This document shows, piece after piece, positions 19,769 through 29,863 of a DNA stretch of 57,621 nucleotides. Below the pieces are notes generated by a model. That model made no database searches and was not told where the DNA came from. It saw only the letters and a program-made list of their open reading frames with translations. A program made the translations under genes and the position numbers. This stretch comes from Gracilaria caudata. Its lineage: Eukaryota; Rhodophyta; Florideophyceae; Gracilariales; Gracilariaceae. Each line of letters begins with the position of its first letter. The first letter of the stretch is position 1. Location: contig JASCIV010000054.1 of NCBI GenBank assembly GCA_030374735.1, positions 1 to 57,621 on the forward strand. The letters run 5' to 3'.

Positions 19769-21660
19769 TTCCAAGTACTGCGAATGTACTCAAGAGGAAA
19801 CGCACATAAAATGCTCAGAATTTGATGCAGCTCAATGACACGTCTGCTATATTCGGTTCACGCGTTTCATCGACACACTTGCCCGTATCATACATGTTAT
19901 GTTTTCACAGTTTAGTTTGTGTCACACTTAAGCACTGCATTGGGAACAGCCACGATTCTTGCTCTTCAGAATGGAGGCTGGTTCTAGGGTTGCTCCCATC
20001 CTTGTCCTACAGCATCAATTGCACTTTGCTCCAGTTAGTGGGGATTTCGCCAAAGTTAACTATGCCATGAGGAACTAACTCACGCTAATATGGTATTCTT
20101 CGTAGAGTAAACACCCGGACTCCAAAACCTTTTTGTTCGGTTTTTAGAAAACTTTGGACCGCAGGTAAGGGGAATATCCTCTACCATACAACTTGGTTGT
20201 TTTACGCCATTAAAGGGTATCACACTCACGTCTGGAGAATCATTATAACGAACTACTGGTGGAAATGTAGATATTTTAAGCGATTGTAACGTTTCGTAGC
20301 CCCAAAGCCTAAACAGCTACATTCTCAGAACGGGTTATGGACTCAACAGCCACACGCAGTACGTGAAGCAATCCTGACAGAACATACCATTCAGAACAAC
20401 GGGTGACGAACGGACCGGAGCGACCTGAGCAGATTTTTTTATCGATAATACGCGGAATACTGAGTGTGAGGTGTAGGATGAAGCAACTCGGGGGCTCAGA
20501 GCAGTCGTTTTCCGGGGCAGTGTGTGTAAAGGACAAGGGATGGGGGCGAGATGGAGCTTTCTAGGAGCGAGAATGGACGAAATTTGTTTGCTGTATTACC
20601 CGTAGACACGCAATCTTTATATTAAGAACATCACCCTTGGGTATTGGAGAAGGACAAGTGGTGATTATACTAGAGCATGAGAAAATGGTCTTAAATTGGA
20701 GTGAAAAGTTGTCACGAAGATGAAGGAAGTGACACGGAAAGAATCCGGGCTGGAATTCGTAGGAATTATTGGAGACCAAGCAGACTAGTTTACTTTTTGC
20801 TTTATGTTCTGTAGTATAAGCTATTTTTGTACGAAAAAAGCTCCTCAAATGGAAGTAAGCGTGTGTCACTGTCGAATTTGTGCTCATCATTTACCATTAT
20901 ACGACAAGCAGGGGGGCTTTTTCTGCAGAATCAGCACAGAAAGTGAGACAATCGCCTTATTTACAGTAGGATAGAAAAATCTAACGCCTAGTCTAGAGGT
21001 CCTGGAAGAGAAAGTCAGTTTCGCAGTACACTTGCCTCTGCGGGCGGTCGAGTGGAACCAGACACCTGTCCCGAACGTTGCGGGCACCGAAGAAATAGAG
21101 CACAGAGGTAGTAACCACCTGCTAAATGCTAGTTGCAGGGGAAAGCAAAACTCGATTCCTCCCGCAAGATATAAGGGGCGAGAGCGCACTCAAATACCTT
21201 CCTCGTGTCTCCCCATATATGCTGTCAAACTTATCGATCCACATTTCCAGACATTTGTCGCGAAGGTGAGATTCATCTGTATGAATGATGTAAGGTTTCT
21301 GCAAGGGCGTGGGTGAAGTACGCAGCGTCACGCATAGAGAGCGTTACGATGAACAGCGCCTTACTCGAAAACAGAAGGGTATCCTGCGCATGTCATCATG
21401 ATCATCATGATGACCCAGTGGGCACTGTGGGTGCAGTCTGCCAGAAGACTGGCACGGAAACCGCATATGCGCCAGTTGGTGGTCACGCGGGAATGCCTCC
21501 GCTGCATGGCACTTTGGCGGCCGTTGTCCAAAAATAGAAAAAAAGTCAAATTATGGCGAATTCATTGCCGCGGCAAAACCGTGTGTACCGTGTACACTTG
21601 TGTTAATGAACTGGCTTTCACGAAGGGTAAGAATAATGTCAGAGTCCGGCTTGCAGCAAG

Positions 21661-21683
21661 GCGTATGCCATTTTGGCATACGC
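21661..21683. repeat. Perfect 10-bp hairpin with TTT loop
   Basis: GCGTATGCCA and TGGCATACGC flank a TTT loop. The flanks (TCAGAG near 21640 and CTCTGA near 21722) also match, so a larger interrupted fold is possible. It lies 200 bp upstream of the TFIIIC90-like gene. Confidence 0.7.
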
Positions 21684-21881
21684 TACGTATGGGATGCAAT
21701 ACGCCGTATGGTCCGCGGCTCTGACGGCTCTCTGACTCGGAGCGCCGTGTCAAGAGTCACTTTTTTCCTGAGGACGTGCCTCTATTAGCACGCCACAGAA
21801 ACGGCGCAGGTGCGCGCCAAAAAGCGGTCCCGCGAAGATACAGAGTAACAGCAGCCCTCATCTTGATGCGTAGCGCGCGAG

Positions 21882-24038
21882 ATGCGCGAGGCGTGGAGCG
21901 AAGCGCTCAGCCGCAAGCTGCCGTCCGTCGCCAAGCGTCTTCGAACGCTCGCCGTCGCTGCAGATGGCCGGGTCGTCCTCGCCACTGATGCCATCGTATC
22001 TTCGCTTCACTGTGCAGCCGCCCTGAGTCTGTCCTCGTCCCCCATCGACCGGGCCCAGTCCCCATTTCATCCGTGTTATCGGCCTTTGTACTCGGCGCGT
22101 ACCGTCGCGGCGCCTGCCGTTTCGCACCAGTTTGTGTGCGTTAATCTTCAGGACCATTTGCGAAAGGATACTTTGCTCAACTTCACGGACGTCGTGTCGG
22201 TGACGCTTCTGCACTGCGGCTTTGTGGCGGTCGTGTTTGGTGATGGCTCGTTGCATATGTTTGCTGCGCTTGCGGATGATGTATGTGAAGGAGGATGGGG
22301 TGGCGCTTGGGCAGCGTGGCACCATGTCCCAGTTTTGCTCGCGCCGGCGTTCGATTTGAAGAGCGTCTGCACGGCGGCGGTGTTCGTTCCTTCCACAGCG
22401 AGTGCACACCTTGAGCCTTACCTTTGCCACACATTGGTCGTGGCTCGTGCTTCTGGCGTGTACATGTACGATGAAAAAGAGCTCATAGCCACACGTGGTG
22501 AACCGGTTCCGCATATAGCGTGCTTGTCTACGGAGTGGAGCAACGTGCTCGCCTGTTGTGATACCGTGCAAGTCGCATATGAGGAGTGCATCACGCTCGT
22601 CGCTGTCGCACATGAGCACGGTAAGCTCGCACTGCATGCAGTCAGTGCTGATACTGCGGCCGAACAAACTGTGCGGCACAGCGTGTTATGGGAGACAGAT
22701 CTGTCAGCGCCCATATCTTCTTTATCGTTTTGTCCCAACAGCGCGCGGAAAGCCACTTTGGTTCTTGCAGTTGCAGCTGGTAACGGCTTTTTGCTCGTGG
22801 AGTGGGGGGATGGCTGTGCCATTCATCAAGATCAATGGGACGATCCCACTGTTTCACGTATGGACCAGGCACATGAGTCGCTGGTCTCCGCGGCGCATGT
22901 CATGGCCGATGGCTCTGTGTTGAGCGCTGGTACAGAGGGTTCGTTGCTTCGATGGAAGATTCAAGCAGCAGGGGATCAAGACCCGAAACATACATCGAGC
23001 AATGTTGTGCTGGAGCCGCAAGAGGACGTGGTGGAACCGATTATGAGTGCTGTGCCGACGCTGAACAATTTTTGCGTGCTTGTGTTGACTACTAATTTTC
23101 GCACTCGGACGGAGGTGGGAGAACCCTCCAAAGGTAATATTAGAAAGTACTTGGGTTCTGGGAGACGATCTTCTATTTCGTTGTTGACTTTGCCCATGGC
23201 GTACAACGTGAGTGCGTTTGATGAGGCAATTGGAAAGTGCATACACCGATTTCTGTCCGCGACATGGATGGGACGTGGAATTAGTATGTGGGATGTGGAG
23301 TTGTTTGTTGGTGGTCATGATAATGAAAAGAATGGTCTCACTCAAAAGTTGCGAAATCGTTACGAGTGGTTACTCGAGGTTCACAACTATGTGGAGAATG
23401 GAAAGGAAAACGATATGGAAAAACATCCGAGATGGTTGAGAATTCAACGGGCAATGGTTTTACTTTGGCTGGGAAGAGTTATTGTTCGTAGCGGACTGAC
23501 GAATATTGATGAGATAGATCGGTTGAACAAGAAGAGTAATTCCCTTCGAAAGATGTTACTTTGTATGCATTTCGACATATGCATACGTCAGCTCCTTTTG
23601 CGAGATGATTGGGTGAAGGAGTTTAAGGAGATGGACTTCAAGGCACTAGAAAGCATGTGTGAGTTTGTTTCGACGTGCTCTTCTCTTACGTGTGAATCAT
23701 CAGAGATGCAACAAAGAGTGGTAGAAGCTAGAAAATTGCTGCAGAGCTGGGTGGATGGTGGGGGGTCCAGTGGCACATTCTGCCCGGTTTGCGAATGTGA
23801 GGATGAGCAAAGTGTGCTGGTTGGTGACGGTGAGCAGATGGAAAGTTTTGCATGTAGCCAGAAAGATGAGTTTGTACGATGCGTGAAGAGTGGGATTGCT
23901 GTTGTCGATGTGGTGCCACTACAATGCGCAGGATGTGAAGCTCGAGCGGTTCAACGCGAGTTTGGTTGGATTCAATCCGAAAACAAGTGTGCGCTTTGCC
24001 ACTGTGACTTGGTGGCAGCCAGCGTTGAATGTATATAA
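21882..24038 (+). CDS. TFIIIC90/GTF3C4-like subunit of Pol III factor TFIIIC
   Basis: 718 residues in one frame. The N-terminal 350 residues look like a beta-propeller (ADGRVVLATDAIV, FGDGSLHMF, SAGTEGSLLRWK), as in the TFIIIC delta domain. A helical middle follows (about 440-620). The C-terminal 80 residues contain ordered CPVC, C-x5-FVRC, CAGC and CALC pairs in the spacing of the TFIIIC zinc-binding domain. Known role: TFIIIC recognises the A and B boxes of tRNA genes and recruits TFIIIB; the 90-kDa subunit bridges its modules. The assignment rests on architecture, not on a search. It converges on CURT1 with 96 bp between stops. Confidence 0.62.
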   Translation: MREAWSEALSRKLPSVAKRLRTLAVAADGRVVLATDAIVSSLHCAAALSLSSSPIDRAQSPFHPCYRPLYSARTVAAPAVSHQFVCVNLQDHLRKDTLLNFTDVVSVTLLHCGFVAVVFGDGSLHMFAALADDVCEGGWGGAWAAWHHVPVLLAPAFDLKSVCTAAVFVPSTASAHLEPYLCHTLVVARASGVYMYDEKELIATRGEPVPHIACLSTEWSNVLACCDTVQVAYEECITLVAVAHEHGKLALHAVSADTAAEQTVRHSVLWETDLSAPISSLSFCPNSARKATLVLAVAAGNGFLLVEWGDGCAIHQDQWDDPTVSRMDQAHESLVSAAHVMADGSVLSAGTEGSLLRWKIQAAGDQDPKHTSSNVVLEPQEDVVEPIMSAVPTLNNFCVLVLTTNFRTRTEVGEPSKGNIRKYLGSGRRSSISLLTLPMAYNVSAFDEAIGKCIHRFLSATWMGRGISMWDVELFVGGHDNEKNGLTQKLRNRYEWLLEVHNYVENGKENDMEKHPRWLRIQRAMVLLWLGRVIVRSGLTNIDEIDRLNKKSNSLRKMLLCMHFDICIRQLLLRDDWVKEFKEMDFKALESMCEFVSTCSSLTCESSEMQQRVVEARKLLQSWVDGGGSSGTFCPVCECEDEQSVLVGDGEQMESFACSQKDEFVRCVKSGIAVVDVVPLQCAGCEARAVQREFGWIQSENKCALCHCDLVAASVECI

Positions 24039-24134
24039 TAACCGAAGGAGGTCAGCAAAAAGTATAAGGCTTTAACTAGGTAGAAAAAAGAGTCATGTTC
24101 AAAAGACTATTACAAGAAGCGCATTGGGCTGTTT

Positions 24135-24662
24135 TTACTGTGGACGTGCTCTGCCCAGAAACTCTTCAACTTCCTCCAACAGTTCCTGACGACTTTCCTT
24201 GAACAACACATACCTCCAGAAGAACCATACGGTGTAAGAAAGGCCGATAAGTTCCAAAACACCCGGCAAAATGGGGATAGAATCGACGGCGGAAATGACG
24301 GCACGGAGCACGGTCAATGCAATGATGGCCGCGGCCGAATACGCAACGATCTGAGAGTAAAACAAAGGACGCTCCGAGACGTCAGACACCACCTGCATGG
24401 CTTTTTCTTTGAGAGCTTCGGTGTCAAGGGAGTATTCGGTGCTGGTGGTGTCGGCGATGGACACTGGCGGCGTTGTACTGACGGTTTCTTCAGTGTTTCC
24501 TGCGGTCATGGTGAAGGCAGGGAGTGGCCGATTTGTTGCGACGCGAAGTGGGAGACGATGAGAAGTGATGAAGGAGGTGGCGCGAGAGGAGAGACATGAC
24601 GGACGCGACAACGATGGGGCGAAGGCGAGCTCGCTGAGGCGCGAATTGGCGGACAAGAGCAT
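24135..24662 (-). CDS. CURT1: CURT1, thylakoid curvature protein
   Basis: 175 residues from ATG 24662; codons upstream of this are not ATG. The first about 50 residues are Ser/Arg-rich without acidic residues, a plastid transit peptide. The mature part shows the CAAD/CURT1 domain. An N-terminal amphipathic stretch precedes two transmembrane helices (about 105-125 and 130-155, SAAAIIALTVLRAVISAV and ELIGLSYTVWFFWRYVLF). A short Gly/Pro turn (IPILPG) separates them, and an amphipathic C-terminal helix follows (ESRQELLEEVEEFLGR). Known role: CURT1 oligomers bend thylakoid membranes at grana margins in plants. Here it presumably shapes unstacked thylakoids. Confidence 0.95.
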   Translation of the reverse strand: MLLSANSRLSELAFAPSLSRPSCLSSRATSFITSHRLPLRVATNRPLPAFTMTAGNTEETVSTTPPVSIADTTSTEYSLDTEALKEKAMQVVSDVSERPLFYSQIVAYSAAAIIALTVLRAVISAVDSIPILPGVLELIGLSYTVWFFWRYVLFKESRQELLEEVEEFLGRARPQ

Positions 24663-25189
24663 CGTTGGGTAGCGAGCAGCGAGTGCGAATGGCAACGGCG
24701 GAAGGGAGGGAGCAAGAGTGGGACGGCGGATGTGAATCGAGGGGAACGAAGTGCGCGCGAAGGTGCGTGAAGGACGAAGACAACGGACGGCTGTGCGGGA
24801 GCGAGAATTGGCCGGGGAGGCGTCAGGAGGGTTTGTGCTGTGTCTCAGATTTGTCTAATCGAGTCGCGAGGAGCAGATCAATTGCGCCGGGTACAAGTGC
24901 ACGACGCTGATTGGATGTATCATGATGCGCGCGTGCGCGCTCTCAGCCGCGTTTTTCTGCGCGTTCCAAACGAATGAACATTGAAACGAATGCAAACGCA
25001 TTCAGAAGCACGGAGCTTCTCAACGGAAGGGAACAACAGCGATCGCTACGGCTGCGGATTGCGCGCTGCTCTACTGGCGATGAAGAAGATATGCGCGATG
25101 CAATGCATTCGATTCAATTGGCCTGTTACCGCCTTTTATTTGACAACGATCACGAAGCGCGCAAACAAACCACGAGCAGATCGCAATCG
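24663..25189. other. Intergenic, no gene seen
   Basis: About 530 bp between CURT1 and the small mitochondrial protein. It should contain the CURT1 promoter and 5' leader (minus strand). No TATA element or hairpin stood out. Confidence 0.4.
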
Positions 25190-25480
25190 CTACGCGGCGG
25201 CATCAGCAACCTGAGCAGGTTCGTCGCTGCTCTTCTTCTTCTTCTTCTTGCCCGGACGCAGGTTCCACGCGGCGAGTGACACGTAGAACATGAACATGCC
25301 ACCAGCAACGACATGACGATTGGCCTCGACCCACTCGGCTAGCGTCTTCTCGCCCGATCGGTACTGAGACCAAGACACGGGCGGCCCCTCGGTGGCGAGC
25401 GCGCGGCGCGGTACGGCGCGTGATGCGGGCGCGGCGGGGGAGAAGGTGCGACGCGCGACGGCGCGCGACAGCGATTGCAT
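25190..25480 (-). CDS. Small mitochondrial single-span protein, unknown
   Basis: 96 residues from ATG 25480; the frame stays open upstream for 63 codons without a better ATG. Residues 1-30 are Arg/Ala/Ser-rich without acids and end near RRALATE, a classic mitochondrial presequence. A conserved-looking core follows (SWSQYRSGEKTLAEWVE), then one transmembrane helix (about 55-72, VVAGGMFMFYVSLAAW), a poly-Lys run and an acidic/Ala tail. Size and topology fit accessory subunits of respiratory complexes or of ATP synthase, but I cannot name it. Confidence 0.6.
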   Translation of the reverse strand: MQSLSRAVARRTFSPAAPASRAVPRRALATEGPPVSWSQYRSGEKTLAEWVEANRHVVAGGMFMFYVSLAAWNLRPGKKKKKKSSDEPAQVADAAA

Positions 25481-25760
25481 GGCGAAGGGGGACGCGCAGT
25501 GGAGGACGCGCGCGCGGCGGGTGTGATGCGCGGGTGGCGCGGGGGTGCGGGGCGATGATGGGGAGAACGAACGGAACGGTGGGACGGGATGGACGGTGGC
25601 CGAGGCGACTGTGCGTGCTGTGGTGATTGGCTGCGACGTGGCGACGTGGGCGGCGTGTGCGACGCGCACGCGTGCGCGAGGAGCGGAATTGGAGGCGGCG
25701 CCGTTGCTGAGTTGCTGAAGAAGCGCCTGCAGCTGATGCGCTCAGTTTACTGTACATTAA

Positions 25761-26528
25761 TCAATGGTTATGACATAGCACGTCGGGCGCTCGTACCGGC
25801 TCCGCGACGGGAGCGGCGGGCGCTTTTCTACCTGAAGGGTCCACGAACAGCGACTCTAGCGGCTGCGAGTTATCAATGTGGCGGTACTTGAGCCCGTTCA
25901 CGTCGCTTTCCTTAGTGGGATCGTAATCCAGGATGGACGCCAGGCTGTCCGAGTAATTCCCAAGCGTGTGCATACGACCGCCGAACGAGCCGTACCCCTC
26001 GAGCTTCATTTCGTCCAGATACAGCGCCGAGACGTGCTTCACTAGACGAGCTTTCCGCAGCAAGCGCTGTCTCTCCACGTGATGCATGCACTGCACAAAC
26101 TTCTGCACCGCGAAGTACATGGGCAATGCTAACAACAGCGTCACCAACGTTATCACCACACACGTGAGCAGAAACAGCGCGAACGGAGTATAATCCATGT
26201 AGTAATGTAGCGTGCACTCCGAAGCAGAACGCTCACACTGCACGTTCACGTCGCGAATGCTCAGCAATGGCGACAACAAGCCGGCGCTGCAGCGTAACGA
26301 CGACGCGTCGTCCGCGACGCTCTCGCACACAATGTGCGTGTGGGCGCGCAGAAACGAATTGCGAGCAGAGCCTCCTTCGCACACATGTTGGTGCGGAGGG
26401 AAAATAGTCTGTTGCGACTTGGAAACGGTCCGTTGCGACAACGCAGCCCCGCGCATCGAGCGCAACGGCGCCGCGTCGCCCAGCACGAGCAACAAGCCCA
26501 GCATCATCAAGCGCGTGAAACTCATCAT
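25761..26528 (-). CDS. Type I membrane protein, unknown
   Basis: 255 residues starting MMS. Residues 5-19 form a signal peptide (LMMLGLLLVLGDA). The lumenal part (about 20-110) has several cysteines (HVC, IVC, LRC, VQC, SEC). One transmembrane helix lies at about 115-138 (FALFLLTCVVITLVTLLLALP). The cytosolic tail of about 115 residues is basic next to the membrane and then has Tyr and acidic motifs (GYGSF, LDYDP). The layout parallels the protein at 10098-10853, but I see no clear sequence homology, so I call them analogous rather than paralogous. It is divergent with the Dhh1 gene. Confidence 0.65.
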   Translation of the reverse strand: MMSFTRLMMLGLLLVLGDAAPLRSMRGAALSQRTVSKSQQTIFPPHQHVCEGGSARNSFLRAHTHIVCESVADDASSLRCSAGLLSPLLSIRDVNVQCERSASECTLHYYMDYTPFALFLLTCVVITLVTLLLALPMYFAVQKFVQCMHHVERQRLLRKARLVKHVSALYLDEMKLEGYGSFGGRMHTLGNYSDSLASILDYDPTKESDVNGLKYRHIDNSQPLESLFVDPSGRKAPAAPVAEPVRAPDVLCHNH

Positions 26529-26904
26529 CTTTGTTAAAGCTCAACTCGTTGTCATGAGCACCGGCTGCACGGCGAGTGATTTTCAAAAACGCGACCGCAG
26601 CTCGAAGGGCGCAGCTACAGTAGCAAGACGGCGTGTCGCGTCGGCGCGCAGCCTGCGCTCAGCGAAACGCACATAGTGTCGCAGCCACGCTCGTGCGTGT
26701 GCTCCAAAAGCGCCAAAACGGCGATACAACGAGCGGCGAGACACGTGCCCGCCACACGCGCGGCGTGACCACGCAGTGGAAGCACTTCGGCGTACGGCTC
26801 GCGCACACGCCCGTCACGCGCGCCGCACGTCGCCCCTCGCGCGTTGCGCCAATAGCCACGTCGTAACGCGTGAGGTGCACGCGGCTTCCTGAACCGGCTC
26901 CGTG

Positions 26905-26939
26905 GCCAAGTGCCCACGGCTCACGCGTGGCCACTTGGC
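26905..26939 (+). repeat. 14-bp stem hairpin in Dhh1 upstream region
   Basis: GCCAAGTGCCCACG pairs with CGTGGCCACTTGGC with one mismatch around a 7-base loop (GCTCACG). It lies 310-345 bp upstream of the Dhh1 start codon and may be in its promoter or 5' leader. It could be an RNA structure or a dyad protein-binding site. Confidence 0.75.
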
Positions 26940-27251
26940 GAGGGCAGTCGCCTCTGGTCGACGCGGCACACTTCAACTGGGCTGGGTCGCCCCGCGCTTG
27001 CGCCGCGCTGTGCGCCCTCGCAGTCGTTTGCTGCGCGTCGCGCTCTGTCTGTTGCACCGTGCGGCCGTGTGTTGCCGTCCTCAGAAGTGTTTGCTAACCT
27101 CTTCTTACGACCGCTTCGCTTCCGATTTCCTGCGCCGCCGCCCGTCTTGGCCTCCCAGCTATCCGTTTGCACGCTTTCCCTTCAACCTTCTCCCCGCGTT
27201 TCCCTTCACTCGCGCAAACCCTCCCCCCCCGTACCTTCCTTCCCTTGCGAG

Positions 27252-28484
27252 ATGACCGCCGCGCCTGCGCCCGACGACTGGCGCTCGCTTCTCAAGCCCC
27301 CGCCCAAGGACACGCGCATCCGCACCACCGACGTCACCGCCACCAAGGGCAATGAGTTTGAAGATTATTATCTCAAGCGAGAGTTACTCATGGGCATCTA
27401 TGAGATGGGATTTGAGCAGCCGTCACCCATTCAAGAGGCTGCCATCCCTGTCTCTCTCGCCGGCCGTGACATATTGGCGCGCGCCAAGAACGGCACCGGC
27501 AAGACCGGTGCCTATCTTATCCCCATTCTGGAGCGCGTCGATCTCAAGCAAACCGTCGCCTCCGCGCTGGTGCTCGTGCCTACTAGAGAGCTTGCGCTGC
27601 AAACCGCGCAGGTTTGCAAGCGATTGGCGCGTCATATTGATGGCTTGCAAGTTATGGTATCCACTGGCGGTACCAGTTTGAAGGATGATATCATGAGGTT
27701 TTATCAGCCGGTTCACGTACTGGTTGCTACACCCGGCCGTGTGTTGGATATGGCTAGAAAGAATGTTTGCAAACTCAATCGATGTTCTATGTTGGTTATG
27801 GATGAAGCTGATAAACTCCTGTCTCCCGAGTTCTCGCACGTTATTGAGCAGATCATTTCCAACTTTATGCCCGGAGATCGCCAGATCTCCTTGTTTTCTG
27901 CTACTTTTCCAGTCGCCGTCAAGGGCTTTCGTGATCGCTTTCTTCGAAAACCATACGAAATTAACCTTATGGACGAATTAACACTACAGGGCATTACTCA
28001 ATATTATGCCTTCGTCGAGGAGAGCAAAAAAGTTCATTGCTTGAACACCCTCTTTTCAAAACTTCAAATTAATCAGAGTATCATCTTTTGCAACTCCGTC
28101 AATAGGGTTGAACTGCTCGCCAGAAAGATCACAGAGCTTGGGTATTCTTGTTTCTACATTCATGCTCGAATGCCCCAGGAACAACGAAATCGTGTGTTCC
28201 ATGACTTCAGGTCGGGTGCCTGTCGAAACCTCGTATCGTCCGATCTCTTCACTAGGGGAATTGACATTCAAGCTGTCAACGTAGTCATCAACTTTGATTT
28301 CCCCAAATCTTCTGAGACCTATTTGCACCGAGTTGGTCGCTCGGGTCGCTTTGGACACCGTGGTTTGGCTATCAGTCTCATCACTTACGAGGATCGATTC
28401 AATCTGTATCGCATTGAACAAGAGCTTGATACCGAGATTTCTCCGATCCCTCCTCTTGTGGACAAGGCGTTGTACTGTGTGTGA
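27252..28484 (+). CDS. DHH1: DDX6/Dhh1 DEAD-box RNA helicase
   Basis: 410 residues from ATG 27252; the frame is open upstream but the family starts near here. All helicase motifs are visible: Q motif (GFEQPSPIQ), I (AKNGTGKT), Ia (PTRELALQ), GG, Ib (TPGR), II (DEAD), III (SAT), IV (IIFCNS), V (TRGIDIQAVN) and VI (HRVGRSGRFG). FYIHARMPQEQRNRVFHDFR is typical of DDX6/Dhh1/Me31B. Known role: represses translation, promotes decapping with Pat1 and the LSM complex, and builds P-bodies. The termini are short, as in algal and yeast members. The leader just before the ATG is strongly pyrimidine-rich, as is the 3' flank. Confidence 0.97.
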   Translation: MTAAPAPDDWRSLLKPPPKDTRIRTTDVTATKGNEFEDYYLKRELLMGIYEMGFEQPSPIQEAAIPVSLAGRDILARAKNGTGKTGAYLIPILERVDLKQTVASALVLVPTRELALQTAQVCKRLARHIDGLQVMVSTGGTSLKDDIMRFYQPVHVLVATPGRVLDMARKNVCKLNRCSMLVMDEADKLLSPEFSHVIEQIISNFMPGDRQISLFSATFPVAVKGFRDRFLRKPYEINLMDELTLQGITQYYAFVEESKKVHCLNTLFSKLQINQSIIFCNSVNRVELLARKITELGYSCFYIHARMPQEQRNRVFHDFRSGACRNLVSSDLFTRGIDIQAVNVVINFDFPKSSETYLHRVGRSGRFGHRGLAISLITYEDRFNLYRIEQELDTEISPIPPLVDKALYCV

Positions 28485-29830
28485 CCAGGTTTTCTTTTGT
28501 GGGATTTTCATCCACACCCTTGGTATTCCTTCTTGCGAATATCGATTGGTATGCTGCCTTGGTGCAGTCGCACTGGTTTTCCCTCTTCTTCTCCCCTCTC
28601 TTTCCATTCCTTTTCCTTTCACCCTTTTTGCCCCTTCTCCGGTTCTTCCATGCTCCTACGAATCTTTCGTTTCTTTCGTCTTTGTCCAAGCTCCTTCTGT
28701 GATCTCGTTTTACCCGCCGTTCTTTTCATTCTCATTCCTTTTCACAGTATGGTTCTTGTGTTTCTCTCGCTGATGCGCCAATTTGGGTATTCACACAGCG
28801 GAGGGCCTTGTCTGTGTGTCGCAATCCGTACGAGACCGTTTCAATATTCTTGCCATTCTGGCTAGCCTCGCGGATATCACAAATGGACGCATCGTCGAAG
28901 CACTTTTCCCATCTTCGTTTCTCTATTCCCTTTTGCCGGTAACCCCATTCCCCAACTCCCTCTTTCCTTTACACTCAGATCTACACCCGCATCCCTTTTC
29001 GTTCTGCTGGAAATTCGCAGATTATCGCTCCCTAGCTGATTGCTTGCGTTTTCGTTTCATCATGGTTAACAGACGCTGATCGTCATTCTTCTCGTGGGCC
29101 CGTTCGTATCTTTCTACGCACACCTGCTTCTCTACCGATGAAGCTAGCGTGTTTACGTTTGATTCGTATTGCTGAAAGATGGGCGATCAAAGTCTGTACG
29201 TCCCCACTGCGCTTGAAGACGAAGCATAATTTGTGTGAGTTTGTGACATTTCGCGTGGTATTGACTTTTATGACATGACTTTGGTTCTCCTGGCTTGCTG
29301 CTCAGGACTTCATACGGGATTGTTGTCGTGGAAGTCATCACTGCCCATCAAACACAAAGCTTCACTACTCAACAGCCGTATAGTCCCTTCTATCCTCATC
29401 CCTTCACCGCTATTACTGAGAGGTGTGTGTACATACAATATGAGTCATCAGCATATTTCCACTACATCGCTGCAATCGTCTTTGTTGTCAAACGGTATCT
29501 TTATCGGTTTACTACTCACTTGGTGCTCATCAACCTTTATTCAAAACGTTTTCTAAGCCTACTGATCTACAGTGGCATCAAGCAATAGCATTGGAAATGA
29601 TGACACCTCTCTTCATCAGGACTCAAGAAAAAGCAGAAGAAAGAAAAACGTCGTCGACCAACAGCTCAACAACATTCTGGGTTATGAATTTTTTAATTTC
29701 TGCGTTGGAACCTCTACTTTGCTTGCACCCAGCGCTTGCTATATGTGATTCATAACTACATTTTCGTATGATAGCTGTTCATGTGCGATAGAAAAGACAA
29801 AAAAAATATATCTTCCTCAGATGTTTGGGG

Positions 29831-29863
29831 CGGGCTCAAGTCTGGTCTCCAGGCTTGAGCTCG
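29831..29863 (+). repeat. 15-bp stem hairpin, TCT loop
   Basis: The arms CGGGCTCAAGTCTGG and CCAGGCTTGAGCTCG pair fully if two G-T wobbles are allowed, closing on a 3-base loop. Wobble pairs suggest an RNA structure rather than a DNA dyad. Confidence 0.75.

Larger units (their letters stand above)
18727..21881. other. Gene-poor region
   Basis: About 3.1 kb. It holds one weak two-exon candidate (19281-19768) and a perfect hairpin at 21661-21683. There is also a short palindromic stretch of CATCATGATCATCATGATG near 21390-21410. No transposase, reverse transcriptase or long terminal repeats were recognised. Confidence 0.45.

Noticed and set aside
21858..22679. Minus-strand frame of 273 aa
   Set aside because: Fully antisense to the TFIIIC90-like gene; no recognisable domain and shadow-type composition.
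10098..26528. Direct paralogy of the two type I membrane proteins
   Set aside because: Topology matches, but cysteine spacing and tails do not align by eye; kept only as an open question.
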